This document shows, piece after piece, positions 12,173-24,617 of a stretch of 64,000 bases of DNA; position 1 is the first letter of the stretch, and each line of letters starts with the position of its first letter. The stretch is from assembly GCA_918026815.1 (NCBI GenBank), contig CAKJVC010000049.1, positions 496,001-560,000 on the forward strand, given 5' to 3'. The position numbers and the translations under genes are program-made. The DNA comes from Chalara sp. BL73 (taxonomy: Eukaryota > Ascomycota > Leotiomycetes > Helotiales). A model generated the notes under the pieces. That model saw only the letters and a program-made list of their open reading frames with translations. It was not told the origin of the DNA and ran no database searches.

Positions 12173-12759
12173 GAACTCAAACATCGCACAAGCCACAGGG
12201 GGGACACCGCCTCCAAGAGCTGGACGCACCTGTGGCTGTATGATTACTTAATTCAGCTACACGCTCTTAAAACGAGCTGAAAATTATTATTAATGAAGCT
12301 CAAGGGCCACACACCATCAACAGTATATCACTTGTGGTAAGAAGTCAGACCTAGCTGAAATGCGCTTTTCAGCAGGCGTTTAGGAAAAAGCCTTGCAACC
12401 ACTATAACTCGCGTTTAATTAAGAGGGTTATGACGTGCCAACGCATACTCAGCACTTTCATTCTATTACACTATCAACACATGTCCTTATACCCTTTGAA
12501 AGACTAAACGCACGCCGATGCCCGCCAGACCATCCTGCCCCGTCTCTACCATCTCTATTACAAAAGGAAAACCTCGAGAAATATGCTTTTGACCCATGCT
12601 CATTAAAATGATAAGGGACTTGGAATGGGCCTCCCAAACCCAATACATCGCCATTCCGAGCCAAACGTACATGTACACAGAAGGGGAATTCTTATTCGCA
12701 TTATTTGGTGGTTTCATAAAGTCACCATCAGTCACTGCCCTAAGACGACGTTGGAACCA
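12173..12759. other. Intergenic, 3' flank of the elongase gene
   Basis: No supportable gene. It holds the 3' ends of the small mitochondrial gene (+) and the elongase (-), which converge here. Confidence 0.4.
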
Positions 12760-13975
12760 TTAAGCTTTGCGCGACCGGGTAACTGGGCGACTTGGAGTTG
12801 CCGAGGTCTGTCCGTTTGTCTTCTCCGTCAATCCGGGGTTGATCTTGCCATTGGTGAGAGCTGCAACATCGGGGATTTGGGCATCCTTCAGGGAGCGGGC
12901 GGCTTTGCGTCCAGTCGGTCTCTTTCCATCTTTCTTGTATGTGGCAATGTAAAATGAGATGAACAAGAGAAGGTAGGAGCTGAGTATGCCGATTCCAGAG
13001 AAGGCCGCAAATTCCTCACCGTCGCAGTGGCCCGCATTTGGCATCCAAGGGAAATACGTAGAGGTGAAGTAGGTATAAGAAGCGAAGTAGACGAAGCCTG
13101 TAATTTCCGCGTTAGCAATGAACAATGCAGGAATTTTGAATTTTTCGAAACTAGAGCTTTATACATACCAAGGTCAATAACGAACTGGATGATTTGAAGA
13201 CGGGTGATCCACTCCTTCCACCAGATGCGAATGCCGCGCGCACTCTGGAAGTAATACCAGTACATGATGACGTGGACTGTAAGATTAAGCGTGATTGGAA
13301 CCCATGAGACCGGGGTCAACCCAATAAGTTGGGTGTAGCATAGGAGGGCAGTCGCGCCATGGTGATAGCAGTGGAGGAAGGCTAGGATAGAATTAGCTGA
13401 AGATGCATGAAAATATTCATGTGGTTTACGTACTCAATGGCTTCTTCTTCAAGACCAAAAAGACGGTGTCAAGTAACTCAAGATACTTGGTAAGGTAGTT
13501 CATCTAAAACTTGCGTAAGCAGCTATCATCCAAGTTTTCCACGGTGTGCAGCACATACATAGTACAGGATGACCAAGGGTGGTGTCCATCCTCCGTCGGC
13601 GTCGCAGATGGCATGGAAGATACCATGATTGTAGACAGTGGGTACTAGTTGCTCAATAAAGAGAACCAGCAGGACAAAGCTGATGGCAGTCAGGTAGAAA
13701 TTGTGGATCATGAACGGAAGGTTCAGTTTAAAGGCTGGTCTGTTCCGCATCAATTCCCGTCCGCCAAAAATCACCACATAGTATAGCAGAATCGTTAAGC
13801 TGCTCTCTTTCAGCGTTGATAACACCGTAACTCGGGGCTGGAAGTTGAAGTTTTGTGGATGGTATCCGAGAACTGCTGTGTATGCCTTATCAAAGATGGG
13901 CCATAGCTCGACGCCGAAAGGCCTTTCAATCGTTGGCAGAGGCACAGTTTTGAGGATATCGATGTTGGACGACAT
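12760..13975 (-). CDS. ELO-family very-long-chain fatty acid elongase
   Basis: Four exons, 13975-13559, 13503-13434, 13381-13169 and 13097-12760, give 345 residues; all joins keep phase, with donors GTATGT, GTACGT and GTATGT. This is a GNS1/SUR4 (ELO) condensing enzyme. The family histidine box is present as HCYHH at about residues 166-170, and other signatures include [16 protein letters not shown] just before it and [12 protein letters not shown] after it. Several hydrophobic segments fit the multi-pass ER-membrane fold. ELO proteins join malonyl-CoA to long acyl-CoA (3-ketoacyl-CoA synthesis), supplying C20-C26 acyl chains for sphingolipids. Length is close to yeast Elo2/Elo3. I cannot tell which paralogue it is. 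The tail is basic (VTRSRKA). Confidence 0.93.
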
Positions 13976-15192
13976 CTTGGGCAATTGCTTAGACTCTGGA
14001 TCTGTATTGAAGTCGTAAGGATATCTAAAGCTGTAGGGAGGTCGGATGCTCCGGAAAGGCACGTAAGAAATTCCAATTAGAGGAGTGCGACACGTCAACC
14101 ACGAGCAACAATTAAAAGGAAGAATAAGGCGAACGAATCTGGCCTCGTCTAAAGGAGTGACAAGAAAAGGATGCGAAGAAGCGCCTCCAAACTGGTAAGA
14201 TATGAAAGGAGGATAGAAGAGAAGAAAGGTTAAGGCTGGGGAAGGTGGACTTTGTAATGTTGACCTTGTACCTAAAGGGGGGGAAAAAAAGAGAGAAATC
14301 GCGGCGAAACGACATTGCTACTTTTAAAAAGGGGTAGGCACTCTTGCCAAGCCACACACCCATGCTCACCCAAAAGGAAATTTGGCAAGGATTCAACAAA
14401 GCATGTGATTGGCAGGTGCTGACTTAAGCGAATATGGATGAGATGAGATTGGCGAATGCGAATAATGAGTCTAGATGTCAAAGTTCCGAGGGCCGACTTG
14501 ATCTCCCATCACAATTGGACTGCGACGACAAAGATGGGGCACTTCTTAGCATGCGACCTTCAGTATACGGACAATCCAATCTCCATCTACGTATGTGTGC
14601 CGAGGGACGTTAAAAGGACACAAAGTGCCAGTTGAATTGAAGCAAAGGAGCCGCTCCTGTGATCCCGACAAGCCCGAGACGGATAGGGGTATATACGGGT
14701 ATTCGGTTATACCCGAGACGCCCAGGGCATGCGGCCTACCACATTCCATAGCAACATCAAGCAAGAATGAGAAATCAAAATATTTGCCCAAGACGAAGAT
14801 CAATGCATGCAAACTCAATCACGGAAGTGTACAACATGGGCGCAAACTCTTGATATCGCTTGCTCTGCCATCGACTAATATTACCCATGTGAGCCGGTCA
14901 TTACGTTGGGGCTTGATCAACCTTTCAAAATCTGCCAGATGAAAGCAAAGAGCATCCCTCCATGCATTTTATATAGGGAGCGTTGGCATAACGACAGAAG
15001 CCGCCTTGACACGCTTCGACCTGCAGTTGACTTTGAGAAGGAGGGGATGCAAGCGTATCAACGCCCAGCATGCTCTTCACCCACCAGCTTACTACCTTCA
15101 AACGAACTCGAGCTCGCATAGTTCCTTGAATATCTAATAGGGATCAGTCTTACGATCTGGAAGGAAGTTCTTCCTGAACCCCGCCCCCTCAG
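13976..15192. other. Elongase promoter and gene-poor flank
   Basis: The leader side of the elongase gene is CT-rich on its coding strand (about 14100-14400). Beyond it only short overlapping frames occur, such as 14595-14942, with no recognisable domain. Confidence 0.4.
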
Positions 15193-15960
15193 TTGTTTGC
15201 CCACGGCTTCATAAGAATCATGGTTATCATGAATTTAATATGCTCTCATTTTCCCGACTGTCCTCTTCCCGTCGGCGTGCTTGCTCGTGAAGTCTTGTTT
15301 TGTTGCGCGAGCGCCTCCCTGGATTCACAGGGGCTTGTCAAGAGGCAGGCGAGGGATTTTCTGAAGACTTTTAAGCACGCTCTCGGTCTTGAAGTTAATG
15401 ATTCGATGCTCTCTGGTTGGTCATACTAACTAGTAAGATGTGATGCTAGACATGAAGGTGTTCTTTCTGATGATTTGGAAGTTCTGCTAGATTGCGGTTC
15501 CTTGGAATGCAACCGTGATATTTATGTCAGGCGTTTCTTTCCTGAGTTATGGAGGACTTGTGTGTCCTACGGAAGGATATCTATTCCGCCGCGAAATTCA
15601 TTAAGTCTAGAATTTATTTATTTTTTGGTAATGTAAAGCTACGCCATTATTTGCGTTGCGTGGGACGGCGAAAATCGCATTGCTGTAACTGAATTGAACC
15701 ATGTTATCCATCATTTGAGGCAGGCGAGGAGAATTTTGATGGGCATTAGGCACAGGAGACATGCAAATATGTTGAGCTGGAGAAGGACCACTCTCCCGCT
15801 TGAAGATACGTGGTCTGTTGGGAGAAATTATAGGCTAGATGCTGCCTATTGTCGTAAAAATGTATGCTTTGATCAATGCCCACAAGATTCAGCGACTTTC
15901 TGGCATTCTCTAATTCGCAAGTATTACAGATTCTTCCTAATGAATTCGAATAATCATTGA
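15193..15960 (+). other. Interrupted orphan reading frame
   Basis: A single reading frame stays coding-like for about 256 codons, broken only by a TAA at 15427-15429 and a TAA near 15631-15633. The second stop can be removed by a 96 bp in-frame intron (about 15628-15723, donor GTAATG, acceptor GAGGCAG). The first stop sits beside a perfect TACTAAC branch-point sequence (15424-15430), which suggests an intron whose donor I cannot place confidently. The product would be rich in Arg, Cys and Trp; I recognise no domain. It may be an orphan gene with two introns or a young pseudogene. Confidence 0.3.
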
Positions 15961-18800
15961 CACGGGTAGCACCGCTTTAAGAACGGCATGTCCCCAAGCA
16001 ATGATCTAGCCTCGAATAGAGCCTAATCGCTGGCGCTATTTACTCTCCTCACATCGACCTAGAGCTAAACTAAGCATGCACTTAGGTACATGTATATAAC
16101 ACAACTCTTCATAAACAATAAGCCTGAGATTTTGATATCAATCCTTCTAGCTTTCCTTTTTCCTTATACGGAGAATATTGCCATTCTTTGATGGGTGCAT
16201 TTCTGACTTCTATTATGTGCATTAGCCTATCTCCATGAAGCTAATAAGCCTCAACTACTATTTTTTTTATAACGGAATACCTCACAGTAGATGTACATGC
16301 AACGCATCATTCTCCTTGTATTATAAGTGGCGATATCTTTGTGCTGGTACATCTTTCTCTCATTCAATCCCTGCGAGTCGACAGCGTATCGGCATATGTC
16401 TATGCTCTCTACTTGCCAACGATCATTTCCTCTATGCACTTAAACAGAGACTTTCTGGTATCTTCAGTCGGTTATATTAGCACTAACTTTGGCTACTATT
16501 TCAATTGATAGAAGAATTCTTAGGAAGACGATATTTGTTTGTTGGTAGACGAGCTTGCTTTGATAGTGTTCTGAGGTAAAACATCCATTATTTATTTCAG
16601 CTCATAACACCGTATTGGTTTGAAAGATGCGTACTATTATAACTCTTCTAACCACAACTTAAACCCGTTCCAAGCATCCTAAGCTCCGTTTGGTTGAAGT
16701 TCTTGATGGTGCTACTAATGGCTATTGGGTAAGCATCGTGCTCATGACAGGAGAAGTGAAGTCAAAATGCCTATTTTCAGTCACATCTTATGATGCGGCT
16801 TGTTTAACTCGTCATCACACATTCAGTGCCTAATTCATCTATCGCGAAACCGTAATTGTAGCCAATGTCATTGTTGAACAAAAGCTGAAGCGAGTTTATC
16901 CAGCAGTTAAGCTAAATTATGTAGTTCGCCGGTTCTTGGTTTCAGTTGTATCCTAATTGACTATATGTCCAATTCGTTGGACACATCTTTCATCCACTTG
17001 CTGCCATGCGACATTATTAGATATCGGCTTCAGCTTTCTCGCATCATTAAGGATACAGAAGCAGTCCAATGACTTCCCAAGATCTTCCCATAGCGGTTCA
17101 TACGCCATGCGTCGATGAGCCTGCACTTGTTTCCACATCTACTACCAAGCTAACGGGCAAATTAACACTTGCAAATCCTTTGATCAATCGTCTCGACGCA
17201 TTCGAATAACTTTCCAAGCTGTCCACAGAGATCAAATTCAAAATCTAGAAAAGGCTCTTTCTGAATCATGCATAACCACTATCCGAACCGAGGCTGAGAA
17301 TCGACACATAGAATTTTCGAAGTAGGTGGTATAGAGGAACTTGGGCCAAAGTTTCCCCATTGCCCTTGCCTTATGATGATTTATCGCTGTTCAACTACTG
17401 CAGCTTGGCGAGAGTACGAGATGTTCAAAGAGGCCTTCAAACAACTTTTGGGATATGGAGCTGTGGATTTGGTGTCTCAGGAACTGACCATATATCTCTT
17501 TCTAGTTTGAAATGAAAAACGGAAGAACGAGATCATTCTTGTCCGATGCGGAAAGCTATTTGAGATATGAGATGGTCTCTTTAATCAGAGACATGGTGAT
17601 AGTCGGGTAAATATCAACTGCCAGTTTGGACCCTTCGAGAACGTGGCCATTTCCTTTAGAAAACTTCGTGCTAATTGTCTCAATTCATCGCCATCAGGCA
17701 TTCCCATTCTGAGGTACCACAACATTACCAATCACCAATAAGCCCCAGGCACAAAGCAAGGAAATGAGACAAAGCTCTTCGGTAGCTTTAGAAAGTTGGG
17801 AAACTTACACCTTGCAGATGCTTTAGTGGTGGACGAACAATGTGTTGAGGCAGAAAGTGTGTGCACTAGTTCATGCAGATTTTGGGCCCATGGCAAGGGC
17901 CGGCGTATCTATCAAGAGATTAGTTTGGAAGGTTATAGGGCTCAAACTTTTCATTACTATACAGCTGATGACTGTGGTGAACAAGAAAGGAGCAAGGGTG
18001 TGTACATGAATGAGGAACGACAAACGGGCGAGGGGACACCAGCAACCGTGAGTCTTCTCAATTCCATATCAGGATATGAAGGTTTAATGCGCTATATGTA
18101 TGATGAAGTTGAGTAAGGTTTTGTAAGTCAAGTTTTATCTTTGAGCATGTGCTCTGATGATCACGTTCTGACTTTGAATGATTTAGAAGATTTGCTTTAT
18201 TTCTCCAATTCTCATATCTAATGATGAAGCATCACCAAAAATCAATAGAATAATGAGATCCTACTTCCCCTAGGCAATTGTATTAATTGTCTGGAACTAG
18301 GGACTCTTCTGAGAGGGCCAGAGACTTTCTTGATATCAAGGATGAAGACCTGGTTGGACCCGGCTTATTACTGAAAGCCATTGCAGATCGGATGGATAAA
18401 TCTTAATCAAGAGTGCACCGTACACATTTCATATTTATATACTATGTGCTCGACCTGTGACTTATTCGTATCGGGCTTCAACTTCTCCATCCTCTCTAAG
18501 AAGGGTTGCGTTGAGGGTGTCGTATTGGTTGTCGCGGAGAAGCAAATTTAGAAACCTAAACAGTTTCTATGCCATAAATACCTATTTCTAGATAAATGAT
18601 ATCGCAAGTTAACATTGTATATCGAAAGATCAGTGGGGCTGAAGTTTGTGTTGTCGTCTTAAGCTTTTCGTCGATACTTCATCAATCCTGACCCCTGAAA
18701 ACAACGCTAGTCTGCTTTTGGCTGTAATTCTCGAACTTTACAGATATTCCAGAACACGCAGTCTGACTTTCCCAATCTCGACACAGAACTACCACTCAAG
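15961..18800. other. AT-rich gene-poor stretch
   Basis: No intact gene in about 2.8 kb. Two overlapping short frames at 17069-17209 and 17119-17325 (+) give protein-like text (for example RIRITFQAVHRDQIQNLEKA) but break at stops. A 106-codon frame at 17796-18116 has no recognisable domain. The stretch may hold relics of decayed genes. Confidence 0.4.
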
Positions 18801-19616
18801 ATGAAGCGTTCGATTTTCGCATACGGCCTGCTAGCCCTGCTCTCGCCACTCGTGTCTGCGACTGCGCTCACGTATAAACTTGCTGCAAACGAGAGGGCGT
18901 GCTTCTATTCGTCTGTTGAGAGTAAAGGCGCGAAGATTGCTTTTTACTTTGCTGTACGTCAACCCCTCGCATATACTATTTGGTTGGTTTTGTGGAATTA
19001 GCGCTGATAAGGCAATATAGGTCCAAGCTGGAGGATCCTTTGATGTTGATTATGAAGTCGTCGGACCACAGGATAAGATTATTATGGATGGGCAGAAGGA
19101 GCGGCAGGGAGATTTCGTCTTTACAGCGACCGAGGTTGGGGAGTATAGGTTCTGCTTCAACAACCAAATGAGCACATTCGCAGAGAAATTCGTGGATTTC
19201 GAGATCGCTGTATATCTTCCCTTCTCCCCCTTTCCCTTGTTGAGACTAATTGCTCTGTAGGTCGAAAACGAGCAACGGGCTTCAATACCCGCAAAACAGG
19301 GCACATCCCCTGAACAAACATCTGCGTTGGAGGAGAGCATTTTCAAGCTGAGTGGTCAATTATCGACCATCACGAGGAACCAGAAGTACTTCCGCACGAG
19401 GGAGAACCGAAATTTCAGTACTGTGCGGAGTACAGAGAGGCGGATATTTAACTTCAGTGTCATCGAGAGCTTGATGATGGTCTGTATGGCGGCGCTGCAA
19501 GTTGCTATCGTTAGGTTCTTTTTCCAGGTACGTTATGCCCTGAGCGGTGCTATGAATGTTGGATTTAGGATGAGGACTAATTGGACACATAGGGTGCGAG
19601 AAAGGGATACGTGTGA
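18801..19616 (+). CDS. p24/EMP24-family vesicle cargo receptor
   Basis: Four exons, 18801-18953, 19021-19209, 19261-19527 and 19593-19616, all in phase, give 210 residues. Donors are GTACGT, GTATAT and GTACGT. The order is: an N-terminal signal peptide (first ~20 residues, MKRSIFAYGLLALLSPLVSA); a lumenal GOLD domain with the two conserved cysteines (ERACFY and YRFCFN); a coiled coil (residues ~110-165, ending YFRTRENRNFSTVRSTERR); one membrane helix; and a short tail QGARKGYV. The FFF just before the tail resembles the hydrophobic COPII-binding signal of p24 proteins; a true C-terminal dilysine is absent. p24 proteins cycle between ER and Golgi, packing secretory cargo such as GPI proteins. 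The tail suggests the Erp2/3/4 side of the family rather than Emp24 or Erv25, which is a tentative choice. The last exon codes only seven residues. Confidence 0.92.
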
Positions 19617-20461
19617 ATGTGCTTTTGGGCTGGAGATAAGCTTGTGTTTGGAAGGAAACTTATGGGCATTGGAGGAGTTACAGATGCGATGTGTATTATA
19701 TCGAATAAGCCTAGAACTACGGAAGAAAACTGTTTTCTCCTGCAATATCCTGTCTATAATCTTAAGCAGGAATAATACATGAAAGGGAGGTATAGGATAG
19801 CGTCTACCATGAATACGTCTTCTGCACCTTGCACGGCTCGGGTCACGATTTTACATAGGTTGTGGACGATTTTTAGTGTTAATGAACCCATATGATATAT
19901 ATCCCAAGTTTCCATACCTCATTGCTTGCTAAAACTTAAATCCTAAAATATGTGTGGGTACCCACAGTCTCAAATTGCAATGGAATTTGCTAAGTGTTAC
20001 TTTCTAATCTTCAAGGTCTTCCAATGCTTAGATTTGTCGAGGACCAGAAGTCAGGATACAACAAATTTTGCTCGAGAAGACTTCTAACTGTGTTGCAGTT
20101 TGTATAGTCTCTTAAATCTGCTGTATACTCTGAGGAAGAATGTGAAACATCCTTCACTGCATACAACATTGATGTTCAATAGATGCAGAAGTATGTAGGG
20201 AACCGTCAAGCACCCAATAGCTTGCTTGCAGCGTATGAAAGCTCTTGTAACTCAAGTTATTCGACATCAGCTCATATGAGCGTCCTCACACATATCATAC
20301 ATATAATGATGTTCCAAACGCTTCATACATTCTGGCATTATAGTCCCGCTTGTTGCCAAGACTTACCAAATATAGCTTAGCTCAGCCGAGCCTGAAATCC
20401 TGGAGACCTCGACGGAAATCTTTCAGGTCTGCCTTCCCAATTTCACTTTACAATTCGCGCA
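19617..20461. other. Intergenic between p24 and Prp45 genes
   Basis: No gene seen. The last ~100 bases before 20462 are the presumed Prp45 leader. Confidence 0.4.
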
Positions 20462-22234
20462 ATGTCTTTAGCTGCATCTTTATCACGGGCGCTTCCCAAG
20501 CCGAAGTACACGGGTGAAGATGAAGAAATACCACTACATGCGCAGCAACGAGGACCACGAATCCTGCCTGCTGGAGCATTGAATGACAGTCAAATAGTTC
20601 TCAAAAAATCAGGTCCTCCACCATATGGCAACAGAACAGGGTGGCGCCCACGAAGCCAGGAGGATTTCGGTGATGGAGGAGCTTTTCCAGAAGTGCCAGT
20701 GGCACAATATCCTTTGGATATGGGCAAGAAATCTACGTCGGGCAGCACAGCTCTTGCCGTTCAGGTAGACGCAGAGGGAAAGGTCAAATACGATGCTATT
20801 GCGAAGCAAGGTCACAATGATAAGCGGATAGTTCACGCGTCATTCAAGGATCTGATCCCTCTTCGACAACGCGCTGATGAGGGGGATATCAATCTGGATC
20901 GGCCGAGTGAGGAGGAGGTGGCTGCTTCGACGGAGAAGACCAAAGCTGCTCTCGCATTGCTTGTCAGTGGTGCCGTGGCAGCGCAAAAGCCTAAGAATGT
21001 CAATGTAGGAGCTAGAAAAGATCCAACCTTCGTGCGATATACCCCTGCAAATCAGATGGGTGATAATACGCGAAAAAATGATCGTATTATGAAAATTGTG
21101 GAAAGGCAGCAGGATCCTATGGAGCCACCGAAGTTCAAACATAAGAAGATTCCTAGAGGCCCACCAAGTCCACCTGCTCCGGTCATGCACTCGCCGCCAC
21201 GGAAGTTGACTGCGGAGGATCAAGAGGCTTGGAAGATTCCACCACCCGTGTCAAATTGGAAGAACCCTAAAGGTTACACGGTTCCTTTGGACAAGAGATT
21301 AGCTGCCGATGGGAGAGGGCTACAAGATGTTACTATCAATGACAGATTTGCACAGTTTGCAGAGGCTCTCTACACAGCTGACAGACATGCGAGGGAAGAG
21401 GTCAAGCAAAGATCGCTCATGCAACAACGTTTGGCGGAGAAGGAGAAGCAACAGAAAGAGGACCATTTGCGTATGTTAGCACAAAAGGCACGGGAGGAGA
21501 GAGCTGGAGGTGGAAGACGACAATCCAGAGATTCCAGATCCCGATCTGGAAGTTATAGCGATTCACGATCAGGATCTGATAGTGAGGATGAAGAAGTCCA
21601 AGAGCGAAAGAAGATGCGTAAGGAGAAGCAAAGAGAAGAAGAGCGGAAATTGCGCCAGTCACGTATGGGTGCTGAGCGAAGAATTCAGATGCAGGCTCGA
21701 GAGCAGAATCGAGATATTTCGGAAAAGATTGCTTTGGGGATTGCAAAGCCTACAGCGACTTCTGAGTCAATGTATGACTCTCGGCTGTTTAACAGAACTA
21801 GTGGCTTTGATTCTGGCTTCAACGAAGATCAACACTATGATAAGCCTCTATTTGCCGCTCAGGATGCTATTAGCAGTATATATAGACCACGCCAGAATAT
21901 GGACGATGGGGATGATGATGAAGCAGCGGAGGCGGAGATGGGTAAAATTCAGAAGAGCAACCGTTTCGGCGAAGCGCTAGGTAGAGGCACTTTCAAAGGC
22001 GCGGATGAGCAAGAGGTTGGTCTTGCAGCTTCCATGTTACAAAAGAGTCATACTAATTTAGGAAACCAGGCTCGAGAAGGCCCGGTGCAGTTTGAGAAGG
22101 ACAAGGGGGATGCATTTGCGAATGTCGATGACTTCCTCAAGGATGTTGGGGAGAGCTCGAACAAACGTGGATATGGGTTACAGGATGAAGAGAGATCATC
22201 AAAGAGAGCGAGGATTGATGATGAAGACGATTAA
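20462..22234 (+). CDS. PRP45: Pre-mRNA-processing protein 45 (SNW/SKIP)
   Basis: A single-exon frame of 590 residues starting MSLAASLSRALPKPKY. It matches the SNW/SKIP family from end to end. The N-terminal part carries PPYGNRTGWRPRSQEDFGDGGAFPE-type sequence, followed by the conserved core with the name-giving SNW at about residue 264 (SNWKNPKGYTVPLDKRLAADGRG). A long charged Arg/Glu/Lys coiled region with an RS-like patch (about 355-420) follows. The C-terminus contains the DVDDFL-like segment (NVDDFLKDVG) and ends in a basic/acidic tail. SKIP/Prp45 is a core component of the activated spliceosome, bridging snRNA and the Prp19/NTC complex, and it acts in the nucleus. The intronless structure contrasts with most neighbours. 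Confident call. Confidence 0.97.
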   Translation: MSLAASLSRALPKPKYTGEDEEIPLHAQQRGPRILPAGALNDSQIVLKKSGPPPYGNRTGWRPRSQEDFGDGGAFPEVPVAQYPLDMGKKSTSGSTALAVQVDAEGKVKYDAIAKQGHNDKRIVHASFKDLIPLRQRADEGDINLDRPSEEEVAASTEKTKAALALLVSGAVAAQKPKNVNVGARKDPTFVRYTPANQMGDNTRKNDRIMKIVERQQDPMEPPKFKHKKIPRGPPSPPAPVMHSPPRKLTAEDQEAWKIPPPVSNWKNPKGYTVPLDKRLAADGRGLQDVTINDRFAQFAEALYTADRHAREEVKQRSLMQQRLAEKEKQQKEDHLRMLAQKAREERAGGGRRQSRDSRSRSGSYSDSRSGSDSEDEEVQERKKMRKEKQREEERKLRQSRMGAERRIQMQAREQNRDISEKIALGIAKPTATSESMYDSRLFNRTSGFDSGFNEDQHYDKPLFAAQDAISSIYRPRQNMDDGDDDEAAEAEMGKIQKSNRFGEALGRGTFKGADEQEVGLAASMLQKSHTNLGNQAREGPVQFEKDKGDAFANVDDFLKDVGESSNKRGYGLQDEERSSKRARIDDEDD

Positions 22235-23335
22235 CCGGCATATAATAGGCGTTTGAATGTAGCGGCATCTTGTAGCAATATTGGCGTCCTTGGTGTAATG
22301 CTGCATATATCCAAATCAAAGGCGAATTATGCTCTGGCGGAGAAGTATTGTGACTGGGAACCCACATAATTCTCCCAAACTCGCATTTACATGTTTATTT
22401 TCGTCTCTATATTTCTTTTTCTCGATCTATCCTCCAATAGGTGCCACAGCTCATGCTTTTCAATCGTAGACACTGATGAATTACTGATAGCTCACCATTT
22501 CGGCCCCCAAAACGATTTCATGTTGACTGAAGTGGAGTTTCTCGAACTTGTCAGCGCTTCGGTCAAAATGGGCACCGTGCGCTCTTTCATCATGCACAAC
22601 TTTATCGAAAATCCAGGATCAGCTCAAGGCGCCTATCACTTCCAGGAGTCAATCGCGGCAGCCAAGTGCTTCTTTCGGCAGCGTTGCCATCGCTTCTCGT
22701 TCGCCACATTAGACAGACAGACCTCTGCAAATCCTGTGAGTGATGCCATTCTTTAAGAGTTTTCATTCAGTGGAGTTGCTCCCCAGAAAAATGACGCGAC
22801 GCTCATCAAACTCGGCGACCCACGTTTTCTATGTTTGAGATATGGCCGCATGTTTCGTCACTTGTTTCTTTTAATAGTGGTCCTTTCGACCTTTAGATAT
22901 GAGGCCTTGATAGACGCATGTAGTTCTTGCGCGTATTCTCCATTTTTCCTTTCCAACTTTGTTGTTATTCTTGCATAGCCGGCCTCGTATCCATACACAA
23001 CGGGCCTATTGATTCGTCAACCCGTCTAAAAGAATCATCCGGGCTAGACCCAACAACGCATCTGACAGGGTCCTGCAAGGCAGGCACCGAGTCCCTATCT
23101 GTATTTCGTATATGCGATTTGAGACTATCGCGTTGGATTATAAACCCCACCACCCCCTGGCGGGATGCTGGCACCTGAAGTAAAATCGCAGCCTTTCCGT
23201 CCGCTGGAATATTGGAAGCCGCCCAAGCAGGTATATCAGCATAAACGGGCGGCCAGTACTGCGCTTGAACAAGGACGGGATCCTGTTTCAGAGAGAGTAG
23301 CATTTGGAGTGGTAGTAGAAGAGAAAGAGCTAGAT
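22235..23335. other. Intergenic and GH16 promoter
   Basis: About 1.1 kb. A 121-codon frame at 22391-22756 has a hydrophobic start but no recognisable domain and lies in non-coding-looking sequence. The frame leading into the GH16 gene is open from 23165, but without an ATG before 23336. Confidence 0.4.
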
Positions 23336-24617
23336 ATGAGTTATCGAAGGCAGGATAGTTCGTTGTATGCGGATCCGGGGGGGATGCAGATGACGGATAA
23401 CTATGGACAGCCATTGGGAGCTCCGCCGGCTTATAAGGAATCGGTTGGTGATTTGAGTCCCAAGTGGTGGGATGTCAGGCATTGGGGTTGGAAGAAATGG
23501 GTTATTCTTGCTGCTGGAATCGTGGTTTTGATCGTTGTGTTGATAGTGGGCATCGTGCTTGGAACGAGGAAGAATAACTCATATCCGAACTACACAGCAT
23601 TGCCGTATACGCTTGTGGATACTTGTATGTTCCCTTATCTTTAAATGGGAGGGAGGCAGTTCTGATGAGAAGCAGATTCGGAAGAAACATTCTTTGACAA
23701 TTTCGACTATTTCACTGGCTACGATCCAGCAGGCGGACTAGTCCACTACGTCCCCGCAGAAATGGCAGTGCAATACAACTTGACCTACGCCTCCTCTTCA
23801 TCCGCTATCATCCGAGTCGACACCAGTGTTGATAACAACACCGTACCAAATGCCGAGACCGGCCGCTTTTCAGTTCGTCTCACTTCCAAGAAACAGTACG
23901 AAACAGGCCTGTTCATCTTCGACGTGAAACATAGCCCCATGGGCTGCGCTACCTGGCCAGCGCTATGGACCTCTGACCCTAATAACTGGCCCGAAAATGG
24001 CGAGATTGATATCATGGAGGCTGTCAACGTCGTTGGGGATGACGAAAACCAGATTACGCTACATACAAGCAAAGGCTGTACCATGAAAGGCGTAAAGCGC
24101 AAACAAACCGGCAAAACCCTCACAGCCTCTTGCCTCAACAGTACAGATGATAACGCTGGTTGCGGCGTGCAAGAGAGCCTCGGGTCCTTCGGAACAACAT
24201 TCAACCAACGTGGCGGTGGTGTCCTCGCTATGGAGTTAAGGACAGAAGGGATCAGGATGTGGGACTTTGCTCGCTCCAGCATCCCAAGCGATATCACAAA
24301 CCGCTCGCCGGACCCGAGTACGTGGGGAGAAGCAATGGCTGATTTTCCCAGCACGGATTGTGATATTGCAAGTCATTTCAAGAACCAGAGTATTATAGCG
24401 AATATTGATCTATGTGGGCAGTGGGCGGGTCAGGCCAGTGTTTACTCGGAGACTTGTAAGTTGTACCTGCTTTCCATTCCAGGTTTTGTTGCATAAAAGG
24501 AGGAAGCTGACTGTTGTAGGTCCGGGATTGTGTGAAGATCAAGTGAAGTACAATAACACGGCATTTGCGGATGCATATTGGGAATTCGGCGAGTTCACCA
24601 TCTATCAGTCTTCTTGA
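23336..24617 (+). CDS. Membrane-anchored GH16 beta-glucanase/transglycosylase-like protein
   Basis: Three exons, 23336-23624, 23676-24455 and 24520-24617, give 388 residues in phase (donors GTATGT and GTAAGT). A short cytoplasmic N-terminus is followed by one membrane helix (about residues 58-80, WVILAAGIVVLIVVLIVGIV), so this is a type II membrane protein with its catalytic part outside. The GH16 domain carries the catalytic signature GEIDIMEAV, giving the nucleophile and acid/base glutamates in the usual E-x-D-x-x-E arrangement. Several N-glycosylation motifs and paired cysteines fit an extracellular location. Proteins of this layout in filamentous fungi act on beta-1,3(4)-glucan at the cell wall, or as wall remodelling enzymes; the exact substrate cannot be read here. 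The ATG at 23336 was preferred because the upstream frame lacks an ATG. Confidence 0.9.

Noticed and set aside
23785..24354. 189-codon minus-strand frame across the GH16 gene
   Set aside because: Antisense shadow of exon 2, which has clear GH16 motifs.
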